Positions 1 to 8,500 of a stretch of DNA of 12,975 bases are shown piece by piece. The notes below the pieces were generated by a model. It had not been told where the DNA came from, did not search any database, and saw only the letters and a list, made by a program, of their open reading frames with translations. The stretch is from Bordetella parapertussis (GTDB lineage Bacteria; Pseudomonadota; Gammaproteobacteria; Burkholderiales; Burkholderiaceae_C), in assembly GCA_945882755.1 (NCBI GenBank), contig CAMCWS010000144.1, forward strand, positions 1 to 12,975, written 5' to 3'. Made by a program: the position numbers and the translations under genes. The first letter of the stretch is position 1, and every line of letters starts with the position of its first letter.

Positions 1-2151
1 TTCCGCAGGCAAGATTTTTCTCATCATTCTGATCAGACCAACAAGCAGGTGCTGGAGTGCCTCGCCATGTTGGCGCAGTTTCACGGGCTTACCGTGGAAT
101 TGCAGCAAGTGGTTCGCAAATTAGGTCTGGAGGACTTACCGCCCAACCACATCACCTACCTCACCCTCGCCAAAGAGATGGGGTTTCATGCACGTATGCG
201 TCAACCGGCACTTCAAAGGCTGGGGCATGTCGGTTTGCCAGCAGTGGCGTTTGATCAAAATGGCAGCGCATTCATTTTGGCGGCTGTTCATCAAAGTCAG
301 GACACACGGCAATATTTGATCCACAGACCTGATCAAAGAATGCCCGAAAAACTCAGCGAAGAAGACTTCACAAACTGCTGGGATGGTTGTTTATTGATGG
401 TGACATCCACCTCTTCGCTGATTGGAGAGTTAGCCAAGTTTGACTTCAGCTGGTTCATACCAGCCATCGTCAAATACCGAAAAATGCTTTCTGAGGTTTT
501 GTTGGTCTCGGTGGTTCTGCAATTATTTGCACTGGCAACACCGATATTCTTCCAAGTGGTGATGGACAAGGTGCTGTTGCACAGCGCCATCACCACCTTG
601 AATGTCATCACCATCAGTTTGATCGTTGTGACCTTGTTTGATGTCACACTGAATTACTTAAGAAGTTATGTTTTTGCCCATACCAGCAGTCGAATAGATG
701 TGGAATTGGGTGCCAGAATGTTCAGGCATTTAGTAGCCTTGCCACTGGCGTATTTTCAAGCACGCAGGGTAGGAGATTCTGTTGCACGGGTGAGGGAATT
801 AGAAAACATCAGGGAATTCTTAACAGGGCAAGGTCTGACCTTGATTCTGGATTTGTTATTTTCAGTTATTTTCTTGGGGGTCATGTTTTTCTACAGTGAG
901 AAATTAACTTATGTAGTTCTCGCCTCAATCCCTTTTTATTTTCTATTGGCCTTGGTTGTCACGCCCATATTAAGAAAAAACCTCGACGATAAATTCAATA
1001 AAGGCGCAGAAAGCCAGTCGTTTTTGGTTGAATCGGTATCCAGTATTGACACTGTTAAATCCATGGCACTTGAAACCCGATGGGTGAACCGTTGGGATGA
1101 ATTACTGGCAAATTATGTCAAAGCCAGTCTTAAAACCAACAAAATAAGTTTGATCGCAAATAATGGTGTGCAACTCATCAGCAAAATGGTCACGATTGCG
1201 ATCACATGGCTGGGTGCAAGTTATGTCATTGAAATGGAAATGACGGTCGGCGAGTTGATCGCCTTCAATATGCTGGCGTCGCATGTCTCCAGTCCAATTA
1301 TTCGAATGGCACAGATGTGGTCGGACTTTCAACAGGTTGGCATATCCATGGACAGGCTGGGCGATATTCTAAATACCAAAACAGAAATAACAGATAGTAA
1401 AACCATATTGCCTGCTTTAAAAGGAAAAATTGAATTTGACCAAATTCGGTTCCGTTACCGGCCTGAAATTGACGATGTTATTCGCGGCATATCCTTTGTG
1501 GTGCAACCTGGGCAAACTATTGGGATTGTGGGTCGATCAGGTTCTGGAAAAAGCACGCTCACAAAAATCATACAAAGAATGTACACACCGCAACACGGCA
1601 GAGTGTTGATAGATGGATTCGACCTTGTACTCACGGAACCCAATTCATTAAGAAGCCAAATAGGCGTTGTACTGCAAGAAAACATCCTTTTTAACAGAAG
1701 TATTCGAGCCAATATTGCTGTCAGCAACCCCAGCCTGAACATGGATGCAGTGGTGGCTGCGGCTGAATTAAGCGGTGCAGATGAATTTATAAGAGATTTA
1801 CCAGAAGGCTACGACACCATCATTGGCGAGCATGGCGTGGGTTTATCAGGGGGACAACGCCAGCGCATTGCAATTGCCAGAGCAATTATTACTAACCCCA
1901 GAATTTTGATATTTGATGAAGCCACCAGCGCTTTAGATTATGAATCAGAACAAATCATTCAAAATAATATGAATCGAATATGCCAAGGCAGAACGGTCAT
2001 TATTGTGGCGCATCGGCTTAGCGCGGTTAGAAATGCCGACTGTATTTATGTGATGGACAAAGGGGAAATTGCAGAAAAAGGAACGCATGAAGAATTAATC
2101 GTATCAGGCGGAATTTATAGTCATTTAAATAATATACAAAAATCCAGATGA
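1..2151 (+). CDS. hlyB: HlyB-type T1SS ABC transporter (5' end outside window)
   Basis: Inner-membrane ATPase that energises one-step export of the RTX protein encoded downstream. The frame is open from base 1. GTG at 49 is the only start in view, but it has no good Shine-Dalgarno and would begin about ten residues late against HlyB, so the real start probably lies upstream. The 716 readable codons compare with about 707 in E. coli HlyB. Order: C39-like domain (bases 1-420), transmembrane domain introduced by FDFSWFIPAIVKYRK (~445-1430), nucleotide-binding domain. ATPase motifs are intact: Walker A GRSGSGKST (1531-1557), Q-loop VVLQEN, signature LSGGQ (1843-1857), Walker B ILIFDE (1903-1920), H-loop His (2011). 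The C39-like domain lacks the peptidase Cys (Gln at 46-48) and the His (Ala at 268-270), so it should bind RTX substrate rather than cleave a leader. The stop overlaps the next start as ATGA. Confidence 0.96.
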   Translation, partial: FRRQDFSHHSDQTNKQVLECLAMLAQFHGLTVELQQVVRKLGLEDLPPNHITYLTLAKEMGFHARMRQPALQRLGHVGLPAVAFDQNGSAFILAAVHQSQDTRQYLIHRPDQRMPEKLSEEDFTNCWDGCLLMVTSTSSLIGELAKFDFSWFIPAIVKYRKMLSEVLLVSVVLQLFALATPIFFQVVMDKVLLHSAITTLNVITISLIVVTLFDVTLNYLRSYVFAHTSSRIDVELGARMFRHLVALPLAYFQARRVGDSVARVRELENIREFLTGQGLTLILDLLFSVIFLGVMFFYSEKLTYVVLASIPFYFLLALVVTPILRKNLDDKFNKGAESQSFLVESVSSIDTVKSMALETRWVNRWDELLANYVKASLKTNKISLIANNGVQLISKMVTIAITWLGASYVIEMEMTVGELIAFNMLASHVSSPIIRMAQMWSDFQQVGISMDRLGDILNTKTEITDSKTILPALKGKIEFDQIRFRYRPEIDDVIRGISFVVQPGQTIGIVGRSGSGKSTLTKIIQRMYTPQHGRVLIDGFDLVLTEPNSLRSQIGVVLQENILFNRSIRANIAVSNPSLNMDAVVAAAELSGADEFIRDLPEGYDTIIGEHGVGLSGGQRQRIAIARAIITNPRILIFDEATSALDYESEQIIQNNMNRICQGRTVIIVAHRLSAVRNADCIYVMDKGEIAEKGTHEELIVSGGIYSHLNNIQKSR

Positions 2152-3548
2152 ATATTCTTATTTTAAAAGCTCAAGCTTGGAGTGAAGTTTTCAGCCGGTA
2201 CCGCAAGGTGTGGGCTGCCGCATGGCGTGTGAGAAAAAACAATGATGATATGCGCAGATCCATAGAAGAGGCTGAGTTTTTACCAGCTGCTTTGGCTGTG
2301 CAAGAAACCCCAGTACACCCACTGCCCAGAATTGCAATGTATTTGCTGATCTCCATCATAGTACTTGCATTGATTGGTTCATATATATTCAAAATTGATG
2401 TCATCGTATCTGCGCCAGGCCAAATCATTTCAACAGGGCAAAAAAAATCTATACAAGCCCTAGAGTCCTCGGTTGTTAAAAAAATATATGTGAATGAAGG
2501 TGACCTTGTCAAAGCAGGGGATGTTTTGCTGGAGCTGTATGTTCCTGGATATCAAACGGACACTGAAAAAATAAACATTGAAATAGTGAATTCAAAAAAT
2601 GAAAATAATCAAAATTTAAAATTTCTAGAATATATAAATAATAACAGTATAAATTCAACTGGTTTAGAAAAAAACAATTTATTGAACAGCAAGCTTGTAG
2701 AGTATGAAGCCAAGATCAACCGTATATTGGCAGAACTTGAGTCTAAAAAATCAGAATTAGATGCCACTAAAAGGCAAGCGCAAAAATTTTCTGAAGCTTT
2801 GCCAAGCATTGAACAAAAACTCAATGATTACAGGGAGTTAGAGCAAAAAGGCTATATACCCAAACATGCGGTTTTAGACCAACAACAATTATTAACGGAC
2901 ACCAAAGCAGAGCTTGATATTCAGCAAAGCAAAATCAATGACGCAAACAGCCAAATAAAACAAACCCAATTGACCTTGGAGTCATACAGATCAGAACTGA
3001 AACGAACGACCTTAGAACAAATCAGAGATGCTGACACCAAATTAAAATTAAATTCACAAGAATTAAAAAAAACAACGAACCGCGATACCTCATTATTCAT
3101 CAAAGCCCCTGTTGATGGTTATGTTCATCAATTGGTTTCCAACACCTTGGGCGGGGTGGTAGCTGCAACACAAACCATGATGTACATCGTTCCTACCGAT
3201 GACCTGTTGGAAGTTGAAATTAAATTAGAAAACAAGGATGTAGGACGATTAAAGAAAGGAATGGATGCCCAGATAAAAATCGACACGTTTCCATTTACCA
3301 AATATGGAACTGTCAATGGCAGGCTTCGTGTCATATCAGCTGATGCGATTGTGGAAGAAAAAAAGGGACTTTTATATAGTGCAAGAGTTTCCTTACTCAG
3401 TAAATCAATCATATTGGATGGGCGTGTAAATAAATTAAGCACAGGGATGACGACAGTCGTTGAATTAAATGTCGGCAAAAGAAGGGTCATTGAATATTTT
3501 TTAGATCCTTTCAAGAAAAATATGTCGGAGAGTTTACGTGAGTGGTAA
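2148..3548 (+). CDS. hlyD: HlyD-type membrane-fusion (periplasmic adaptor) protein
   Basis: Adaptor that spans the periplasm and joins the ABC transporter to the outer-membrane channel. The 466 residues compare with 478 in E. coli HlyD and follow it end to end. A cytoplasmic segment (1-60) contains YRKVWAAAWRVRK and EFLPAALAVQETPV. One membrane helix lies at about 62-81. The first lipoyl half (~86-131) contains VVKKIYVNEGDLVKAGD, a long Lys/Glu/Gln-rich coiled-coil hairpin (~135-310) contains KHAVLDQQQ, the second lipoyl half begins FIKAPVDGYVHQL (~317), and a beta-barrel follows. The C-terminus, VIEYFLDPFKKNMSESLREW, matches the HlyD ending closely. ATG 2148 overlaps the transporter stop by 4 bases and has no strong Shine-Dalgarno, which suggests translational coupling. 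Several A7-A8 runs occur, but the frame is intact. Confidence 0.95.
   Translation: MNILILKAQAWSEVFSRYRKVWAAAWRVRKNNDDMRRSIEEAEFLPAALAVQETPVHPLPRIAMYLLISIIVLALIGSYIFKIDVIVSAPGQIISTGQKKSIQALESSVVKKIYVNEGDLVKAGDVLLELYVPGYQTDTEKINIEIVNSKNENNQNLKFLEYINNNSINSTGLEKNNLLNSKLVEYEAKINRILAELESKKSELDATKRQAQKFSEALPSIEQKLNDYRELEQKGYIPKHAVLDQQQLLTDTKAELDIQQSKINDANSQIKQTQLTLESYRSELKRTTLEQIRDADTKLKLNSQELKKTTNRDTSLFIKAPVDGYVHQLVSNTLGGVVAATQTMMYIVPTDDLLEVEIKLENKDVGRLKKGMDAQIKIDTFPFTKYGTVNGRLRVISADAIVEEKKGLLYSARVSLLSKSIILDGRVNKLSTGMTTVVELNVGKRRVIEYFLDPFKKNMSESLREW
3527..3532 (+). promoter_or_regulatory. Ribosome-binding site deciding the GTG start of the TolC-like gene
   Basis: GGAGAG sits 5 bases before GTG 3538, inside the end of the HlyD gene. 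It supports the GTG start. The next in-frame ATG (3595) would remove the hydrophobic core of the signal peptide. Confidence 0.7.
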
Positions 3549-5019
3549 TCAATTCAAGTTCATCGGTATCGGATTTTTCATATCCGTGTGCTTGATGAAT
3601 AAGTCTTTTGCAAACGAATATATTTTGCAACAGCTGCAAATTGTCAACGACCCTTTGAGCGTGAATATTGAATTGGAAAATATACAAGCGTTGTATCCCA
3701 ATTTAAATCAAAGTGCAGAATGTTTCTTAAATGCAAGCTCTGCGCATTCCATTGTCAATATGAGCAGGGCTGAGTTGGCTCATATTACCGTGTGTTTTAG
3801 ACCAGATATACAAGTGGTTTATAACAATTACAAAGCTGCTTTAGCAAGATTAGGACAAGCCAAAGGCAGTCGCCTGCCTGAAATTGATTGGACGGCCAAT
3901 GGAAATGAACGTCGCCTAAATAAATTTGTGATTGATCCTACTCGTCCTGAATTAGACGTTCCCGCAAGAAAAGAAACAACGATCAGACAGGGATTTAATT
4001 TTATTTGGAAGGTTACTAATTTTGGGGCCACTTCTGCGCTCATTAACAGAACAGAGCTTCAAGCTAAATCTGTGGCTTATGAATTGGTGGCCAATACCAA
4101 CAACAGTATTTTAGAAGCTCTATTGGCTCAGGAAGATTTAAAGGGTTCCATTCGAGTCCTTCAACTTTACAAAGAAGCCAAAGAAGGTGCTAGGAAAAAT
4201 TTAGATATTGCAATTGAGCGTCAACGCTTAGGTGTTGGTAGTCAAAGCGACGTGATCAATGCGCAAACACTTTATAACCGAACAGAAATTGATATTTTAC
4301 AGACGCTCAATGAAATAGCACAAAAATACAATGGCTTGCTCAATGCCTTGGGCATTGGCAAACGCGTCAATCCTGATTTTGACTCTAATACATTTCAACC
4401 CATAAGCCAGTCTGCACTGAATATAAATAGCGGTATTGATAAATCAGTGTTGTTTGAACTTGCAAATAATATGCCTGAGCGCTTGTCAGCTATTTATGCT
4501 TATGAAGCCAGCTTGAAAAGAGTGGAGGAAATTGAAAAGGAAAACAACCCCAGCATTGTTTTATCAACCAGCAATGGGGTTTATCAAAATAAAATTGACA
4601 GCGGTACAAACTTTAAAACCAATGAATCAACTGTCAATCTAACCTTGAAGGTTCCTTTGTTTTCGGGTTTTATCAATACCTACAAGGTAAAAGAATCAAT
4701 GCAACAAGCGTTCTCGCAAGAGATGCAAATAATGACGGTGGAGAACAAAATTCAAAAAGAAGTTATTGCAAATTTAAAACAACTTGAAAATGAATTATTG
4801 GTTAAATCTAAATTAGAAGAATATATAGAGCTTTCAGAATTGAATTTGAATGCCATGAAGGAAAAATATTTGCGTGGGGTAGCGGACATCAGTTATTTAC
4901 TAAATGCAAATAAAGAATTAATTACTGCAAGGGTTGAACTTGCTCGCAGCATGGCCCGATTAGTCACAAGTCAAATTAAACACCTTTATTTTCAAGGAAA
5001 AATCAATGACGCATACTGA
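3538..5019 (+). CDS. tolC: TolC-type outer-membrane efflux protein of the T1SS
   Basis: Trimeric outer-membrane channel-tunnel, the exit duct for the RTX protein. It has 493 residues, about the length of the E. coli TolC precursor. The GTG start gives a signal peptide (hydrophobic FIGIGFFISVCLM, likely cleavage after SFA, about residue 25). The mature part shows the family pattern of two duplicated halves rich in Asn, Gln and Ala helices. Family-like segments include YNNYKAALARLGQAKGSRLP with beta-strand sequence after it, the tunnel-helix stretch RLGVGSQSDVINAQTLYNR in the first half, and YLRGVADISYLLNANKELI near the end. Its location between hlyD-like and hlyC-like genes suggests a dedicated partner rather than a general efflux TolC. 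It overlaps the HlyD gene by 11 bases and the acyltransferase gene by 14. The symbol marks family only; it is not the housekeeping tolC. Confidence 0.9.
   Translation: MSGNQFKFIGIGFFISVCLMNKSFANEYILQQLQIVNDPLSVNIELENIQALYPNLNQSAECFLNASSAHSIVNMSRAELAHITVCFRPDIQVVYNNYKAALARLGQAKGSRLPEIDWTANGNERRLNKFVIDPTRPELDVPARKETTIRQGFNFIWKVTNFGATSALINRTELQAKSVAYELVANTNNSILEALLAQEDLKGSIRVLQLYKEAKEGARKNLDIAIERQRLGVGSQSDVINAQTLYNRTEIDILQTLNEIAQKYNGLLNALGIGKRVNPDFDSNTFQPISQSALNINSGIDKSVLFELANNMPERLSAIYAYEASLKRVEEIEKENNPSIVLSTSNGVYQNKIDSGTNFKTNESTVNLTLKVPLFSGFINTYKVKESMQQAFSQEMQIMTVENKIQKEVIANLKQLENELLVKSKLEEYIELSELNLNAMKEKYLRGVADISYLLNANKELITARVELARSMARLVTSQIKHLYFQGKINDAY
4994..4999 (+). promoter_or_regulatory. 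Ribosome-binding site of the acyltransferase gene
   Basis: AAGGAA lies 6 bases upstream of ATG 5006, within the TolC-like coding sequence. It supports this start although the two genes overlap by 14 bases. Confidence 0.7.
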
Positions 5020-5557
5020 CAAATCAAATGCAGACTTGCAAATTTTAGTGCCCAGTCAAAATGATAATCCTATTAATCGAAATGAGGTATTAGGTGCAAT
5101 TGCCTGGTTATGGATGCACTCGCCATTACATCAAGAATGGCCTTCGGCTTTGATGCGTATCAATGTGTTACCCGCAATTGTCCATCGTCAATTTTTATTG
5201 ATTAGAAATAAACAAGGACTGCCAGTTCATTACGCAAGCTGGGCGTATTTTGATGAGGAAAGAGAAAGAAAATATTTACGAAACACAAATTCAATTGTGT
5301 TTGATGATTGGAATTGTGGTGATCGCATGTGGTTTATCGATTGGATTGCTCCCCATGGAGGCTCCAGGCTATTGATAGACAAATTAAGAAGAGAAATATT
5401 TCCAGACAAAGCGGCGTGGGCATTACGCGTCAAAAAAAACAGTACCAAGGGAGTAATTCAAGACCATTTTGGTATTCATTTGAGTGATCAACAAAAAAAA
5501 GATTATACAAATCAGTTGCAGAGAAATTTAGATTTTATGAATAAAACAAGTAGTTGA
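5006..5557 (+). CDS. hlyC: HlyC/RtxC-type toxin-activating lysine acyltransferase
   Basis: Cytosolic enzyme that transfers a fatty acyl group from acyl carrier protein to internal lysines of an RTX protoxin, which makes it membrane-active. The 183 residues compare with 170 in E. coli HlyC. The family core is obvious: WLWMHSPLHQEWP, INVLPAI, SWAYFDEERERKYL, DDWNCGDRMWFIDWIAPHGG. Catalytic residues are kept: His42 (HlyC His23) and Asp111 (HlyC Asp92), by hand alignment. The N-terminus is about 19 residues longer than in HlyC and looks polar and unstructured. The usual IAPFG reads IAPHG here. The gene lies directly before the presumed substrate gene, whose two acylation lysines appear conserved, so the pair is very likely enzyme and substrate. 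An A8 run at 5493-5500 does not break the frame. Confidence 0.96.
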   Translation: MTHTDKSNADLQILVPSQNDNPINRNEVLGAIAWLWMHSPLHQEWPSALMRINVLPAIVHRQFLLIRNKQGLPVHYASWAYFDEERERKYLRNTNSIVFDDWNCGDRMWFIDWIAPHGGSRLLIDKLRREIFPDKAAWALRVKKNSTKGVIQDHFGIHLSDQQKKDYTNQLQRNLDFMNKTSS

Positions 5558-5583
5558 ATTTTCAATCATTTTCAAAATTTTTT

Positions 5584-5589
5584 AAGGAA
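5584..5589 (+). promoter_or_regulatory. Ribosome-binding site of the giant RTX gene
   Basis: AAGGAA lies 5 bases before ATG 5595, in the AT-rich 37-base gap after the acyltransferase stop. No hairpin terminator or convincing promoter is visible in the gap, so read-through from the upstream genes is expected. Confidence 0.75.
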
Positions 5590-5594
5590 TAATC

Positions 5595-8500
5595 ATGACC
5601 GCTCTGACTTTGAACAGTAACACAGACTTACAAAATTTTAAATTGTTGACAGATATTGTCATAGATCCAATTTTTTTAAATTTACTGAATGCTGAAAATA
5701 TTAAAATTGATGATCCAAAAGATATATTTACCGATTATAAATTAATTACCAACCTTGTTAAACCTGTCGGTAATTATTCTACCAATTATTCGCTGAATGA
5801 CAGAACATTTGGAACTTTGTTGAAGACATTCAAGATCTATAAAACTTTACTAGTTAAAGAAAATTCAAATGACAAACCAAAAATTGATTTTATTGAAAAA
5901 CTTGAAAGAGATTATCTTGCAAACACTAATTTTAAATTAACACTCGCTGCTTTAAATTTTTCAAGAAATCTTCGTGATAATAAACTAATCGATGCTATAG
6001 ATATAGCTAGGAGCTCAATTGCTGGATTTGCTGATTTTTTAAGTGTATACAGGCAAGCCTATAAAGTTGAAATTTATGATTTAAAAGCAGCCAAAAATCT
6101 TTCTGAACCAAAAAAACAAACCAAGGAATTACTTTATGAAGCTGGAGGTGTTTTTATTGAAGTTACTAAAGCTGCAGATGTAGGTCTTGCGATAGCAAAA
6201 GCGTTTAATAAACTTTATTATAAGAATGGTTTGGCTGGTACTGATCTTGAAATCGCAAGGATTGAGCTTTCTAGTGCATTGATTCAGGGTGGGGCAACTG
6301 CTTTTAATTTAGCCAGTGGGGTAATGAAAACTCTTGAGAAAATTCAGACTAAATTTCCATCTGCATTTCTAAAAACTGTCAAAAGTACACCTTTTAACTT
6401 TGCGGCTGAATTTAATTCAGTCAGTGGAAGCCTTTTAAATCTTGGTGCCTCTGCTGCCACAATTGCAGTTCTTGTCAACTACTTGAACGCTGCTAAAACA
6501 GACCAAGAAAGAAATATTTATATTGCGGAATTGAGTATTCAAGCTGCACAGCTTTTAGTGTCTGGTTCTGAAATAGCATATGCTTTAACACAGTTTGCAA
6601 GATCTGCAAAATTTGCATCTTCGGCTGCCAAAGGTTTTGGTGCATTGACAGCAGTATTAACTTTAGCCGTTACTGTAGTTGAGATAGTTAATTTAGCAGC
6701 TGAGTTTGACACTGCGACCAGAACCAGAAATGAATTGTCGATTTATGGATCTAAATACGGTTTCAGTGGTTTCAATGCATTGGCAAATAATTTAGAAAGA
6801 ACGGCAGTAACTAATGCGATTTTTTTGGCCGGGCAAACTGCGATCGCTATTGTAGGGATTGTGGGTTCATTTATACCGGGCGTTGGTTTTGCTGTTGCAT
6901 TAGGTACGGCTTTAGCTTCCTTGTTGTTGGCAGGCATTCAGCAACAATTTATTGAAATGGATGTTGATGCCGATCGAAATAGTTTATTGAACCAATATGG
7001 TTCTTGGAGCAATTACTGGGCACAATCCTACGCAGCCTTGCGCGCCAGGTATGAAGACTCACCTGGTTTTAAAGCCATGATCAATGAATACCAGTCCATG
7101 ATTGGTGATGATGGCTATGGCCGGGTTGTGCTTCTCAGCTCAATGACACCCAATGATGTGCAATTTCAAATTGCGGGTCGTTTACGTGAAGGCGCATCGC
7201 TCCAAAACCAGTTTTTTGACGCAACTGTTATCAACAAAACCGGATATACCCATAACCAAACATTAATGGATGCGACCTCTGGAAGCATTGATTTGACAAG
7301 TGCCTATTTGCGTCAGTATGTCAGTTTAGGGCCTGTATTGATCAGTCCCAGCCAAATTTCTGCTATCAGAACTTCAAATGGTAAGAATTCCTACATCACA
7401 CAAATTAACTATGAACCCAAAACTTGGAGTGTTATCGATGGCAATACTTCCACAACGGTCGACGCACGCGGGCTCGCGTTAAAAGATGATGGCGCCAATA
7501 CGGAATTTGCTGCAGATTTCAACATGGGTGGTGGTAATGATGTAATTGTAGTGGGTGTACGTAGAGTGCTGGGGGATTTAGGAACCGGATTCAACGGCAT
7601 TGATTACTCCAATCTTTCACTTGCACTGACTGTTGCATTTGCCGAAGATGGTCTGGTGACCATTAATAAAAGAGGTTCGGCGAATATTCTTGTTGAATTT
7701 ATAGATTCAAATACAACAAGTGTGGGTAAACGAAATGAGACAATTCAATTTCTGAATACAAAAATTATAAATAAAAGTATTGATGCCACTGATTATTTTA
7801 AAAATGTTTCTTACATAGAGGGCAGTAATGCCGACGATACATTTACCGGTAATAGCAAGCAAAACTTCTTTATAGCATCTGCTGGTAATGATGTTTATGA
7901 TGGTGGTGGTGGTGGAGATTGGATTGATTATTCCAACAATGCAACTTCTGTGAAATTAGCGCTCAATGTGCAACTTGCACATTCTTACAATCTTCTCAAA
8001 GAACTGCCGACCAGTTCAAATGGTTTGTCAAAAACCGTTATGCCCTATGAACAAAATACAAACTCTATTGATAATGCTTATTATTGGAATAATTTTAACC
8101 CAGACAAAAGTAACTATGCTGTTAAAGCTGTCGAGGGTAATGGCATTACGCATGTATATAACCGTAGTAATGGCTTTGTATTCAGAACTGTTTTTGTTAA
8201 CAAATCCGTGAGTTTATTTATTGAATATACTCCCGTCAATCAACCGCATGAACTTTATTACGGTAACTTCCCCGGCGCCTGGGTCGCTGTTTATGGTTCC
8301 AAATCCATTTTTGCTTTTAATGGTCAAGGGTGGAGTGATTTTAAATTAACTGCCAGTGATAAGTTAATGGTAACCAATTTTTGGTCAAAGGATGAAAGTG
8401 ACTTTTCTGTTTTTAGATATGGCTCTAGAAATACCAATAACGTCTATATTTTTAATTTTGGTGTCAGTGATCCATTTAATTTTTCAACAACTTCAGATTT

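Noticed and set aside
49-51. GTG as the true start of the ABC transporter
   Set aside because: No clear Shine-Dalgarno, and it would begin inside the first helix of the C39-like domain. The frame is open to base 1, so a start upstream of the window is more likely.
3580-3615. Lipoprotein signal in the TolC-like protein (Cys18)
   Set aside because: ISVC is not a good lipobox because Val precedes the Cys, while SFA followed by Asn gives a normal signal-peptidase I site.
5493-5500. A8 tract in the acyltransferase gene (with similar A7-A8 runs in the HlyD gene and a G7 run at 9161-9167) as phase-variation switches
   Set aside because: All frames are intact across the runs, and such tracts are expected by chance in AT-rich or Gly-rich coding sequence. 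Nothing points to switching.
5558-5594. Terminator or promoter between the acyltransferase and toxin genes
   Set aside because: Only 37 AT-rich bases with T runs but no inverted repeat before them, and no pair of promoter boxes at sensible spacing.
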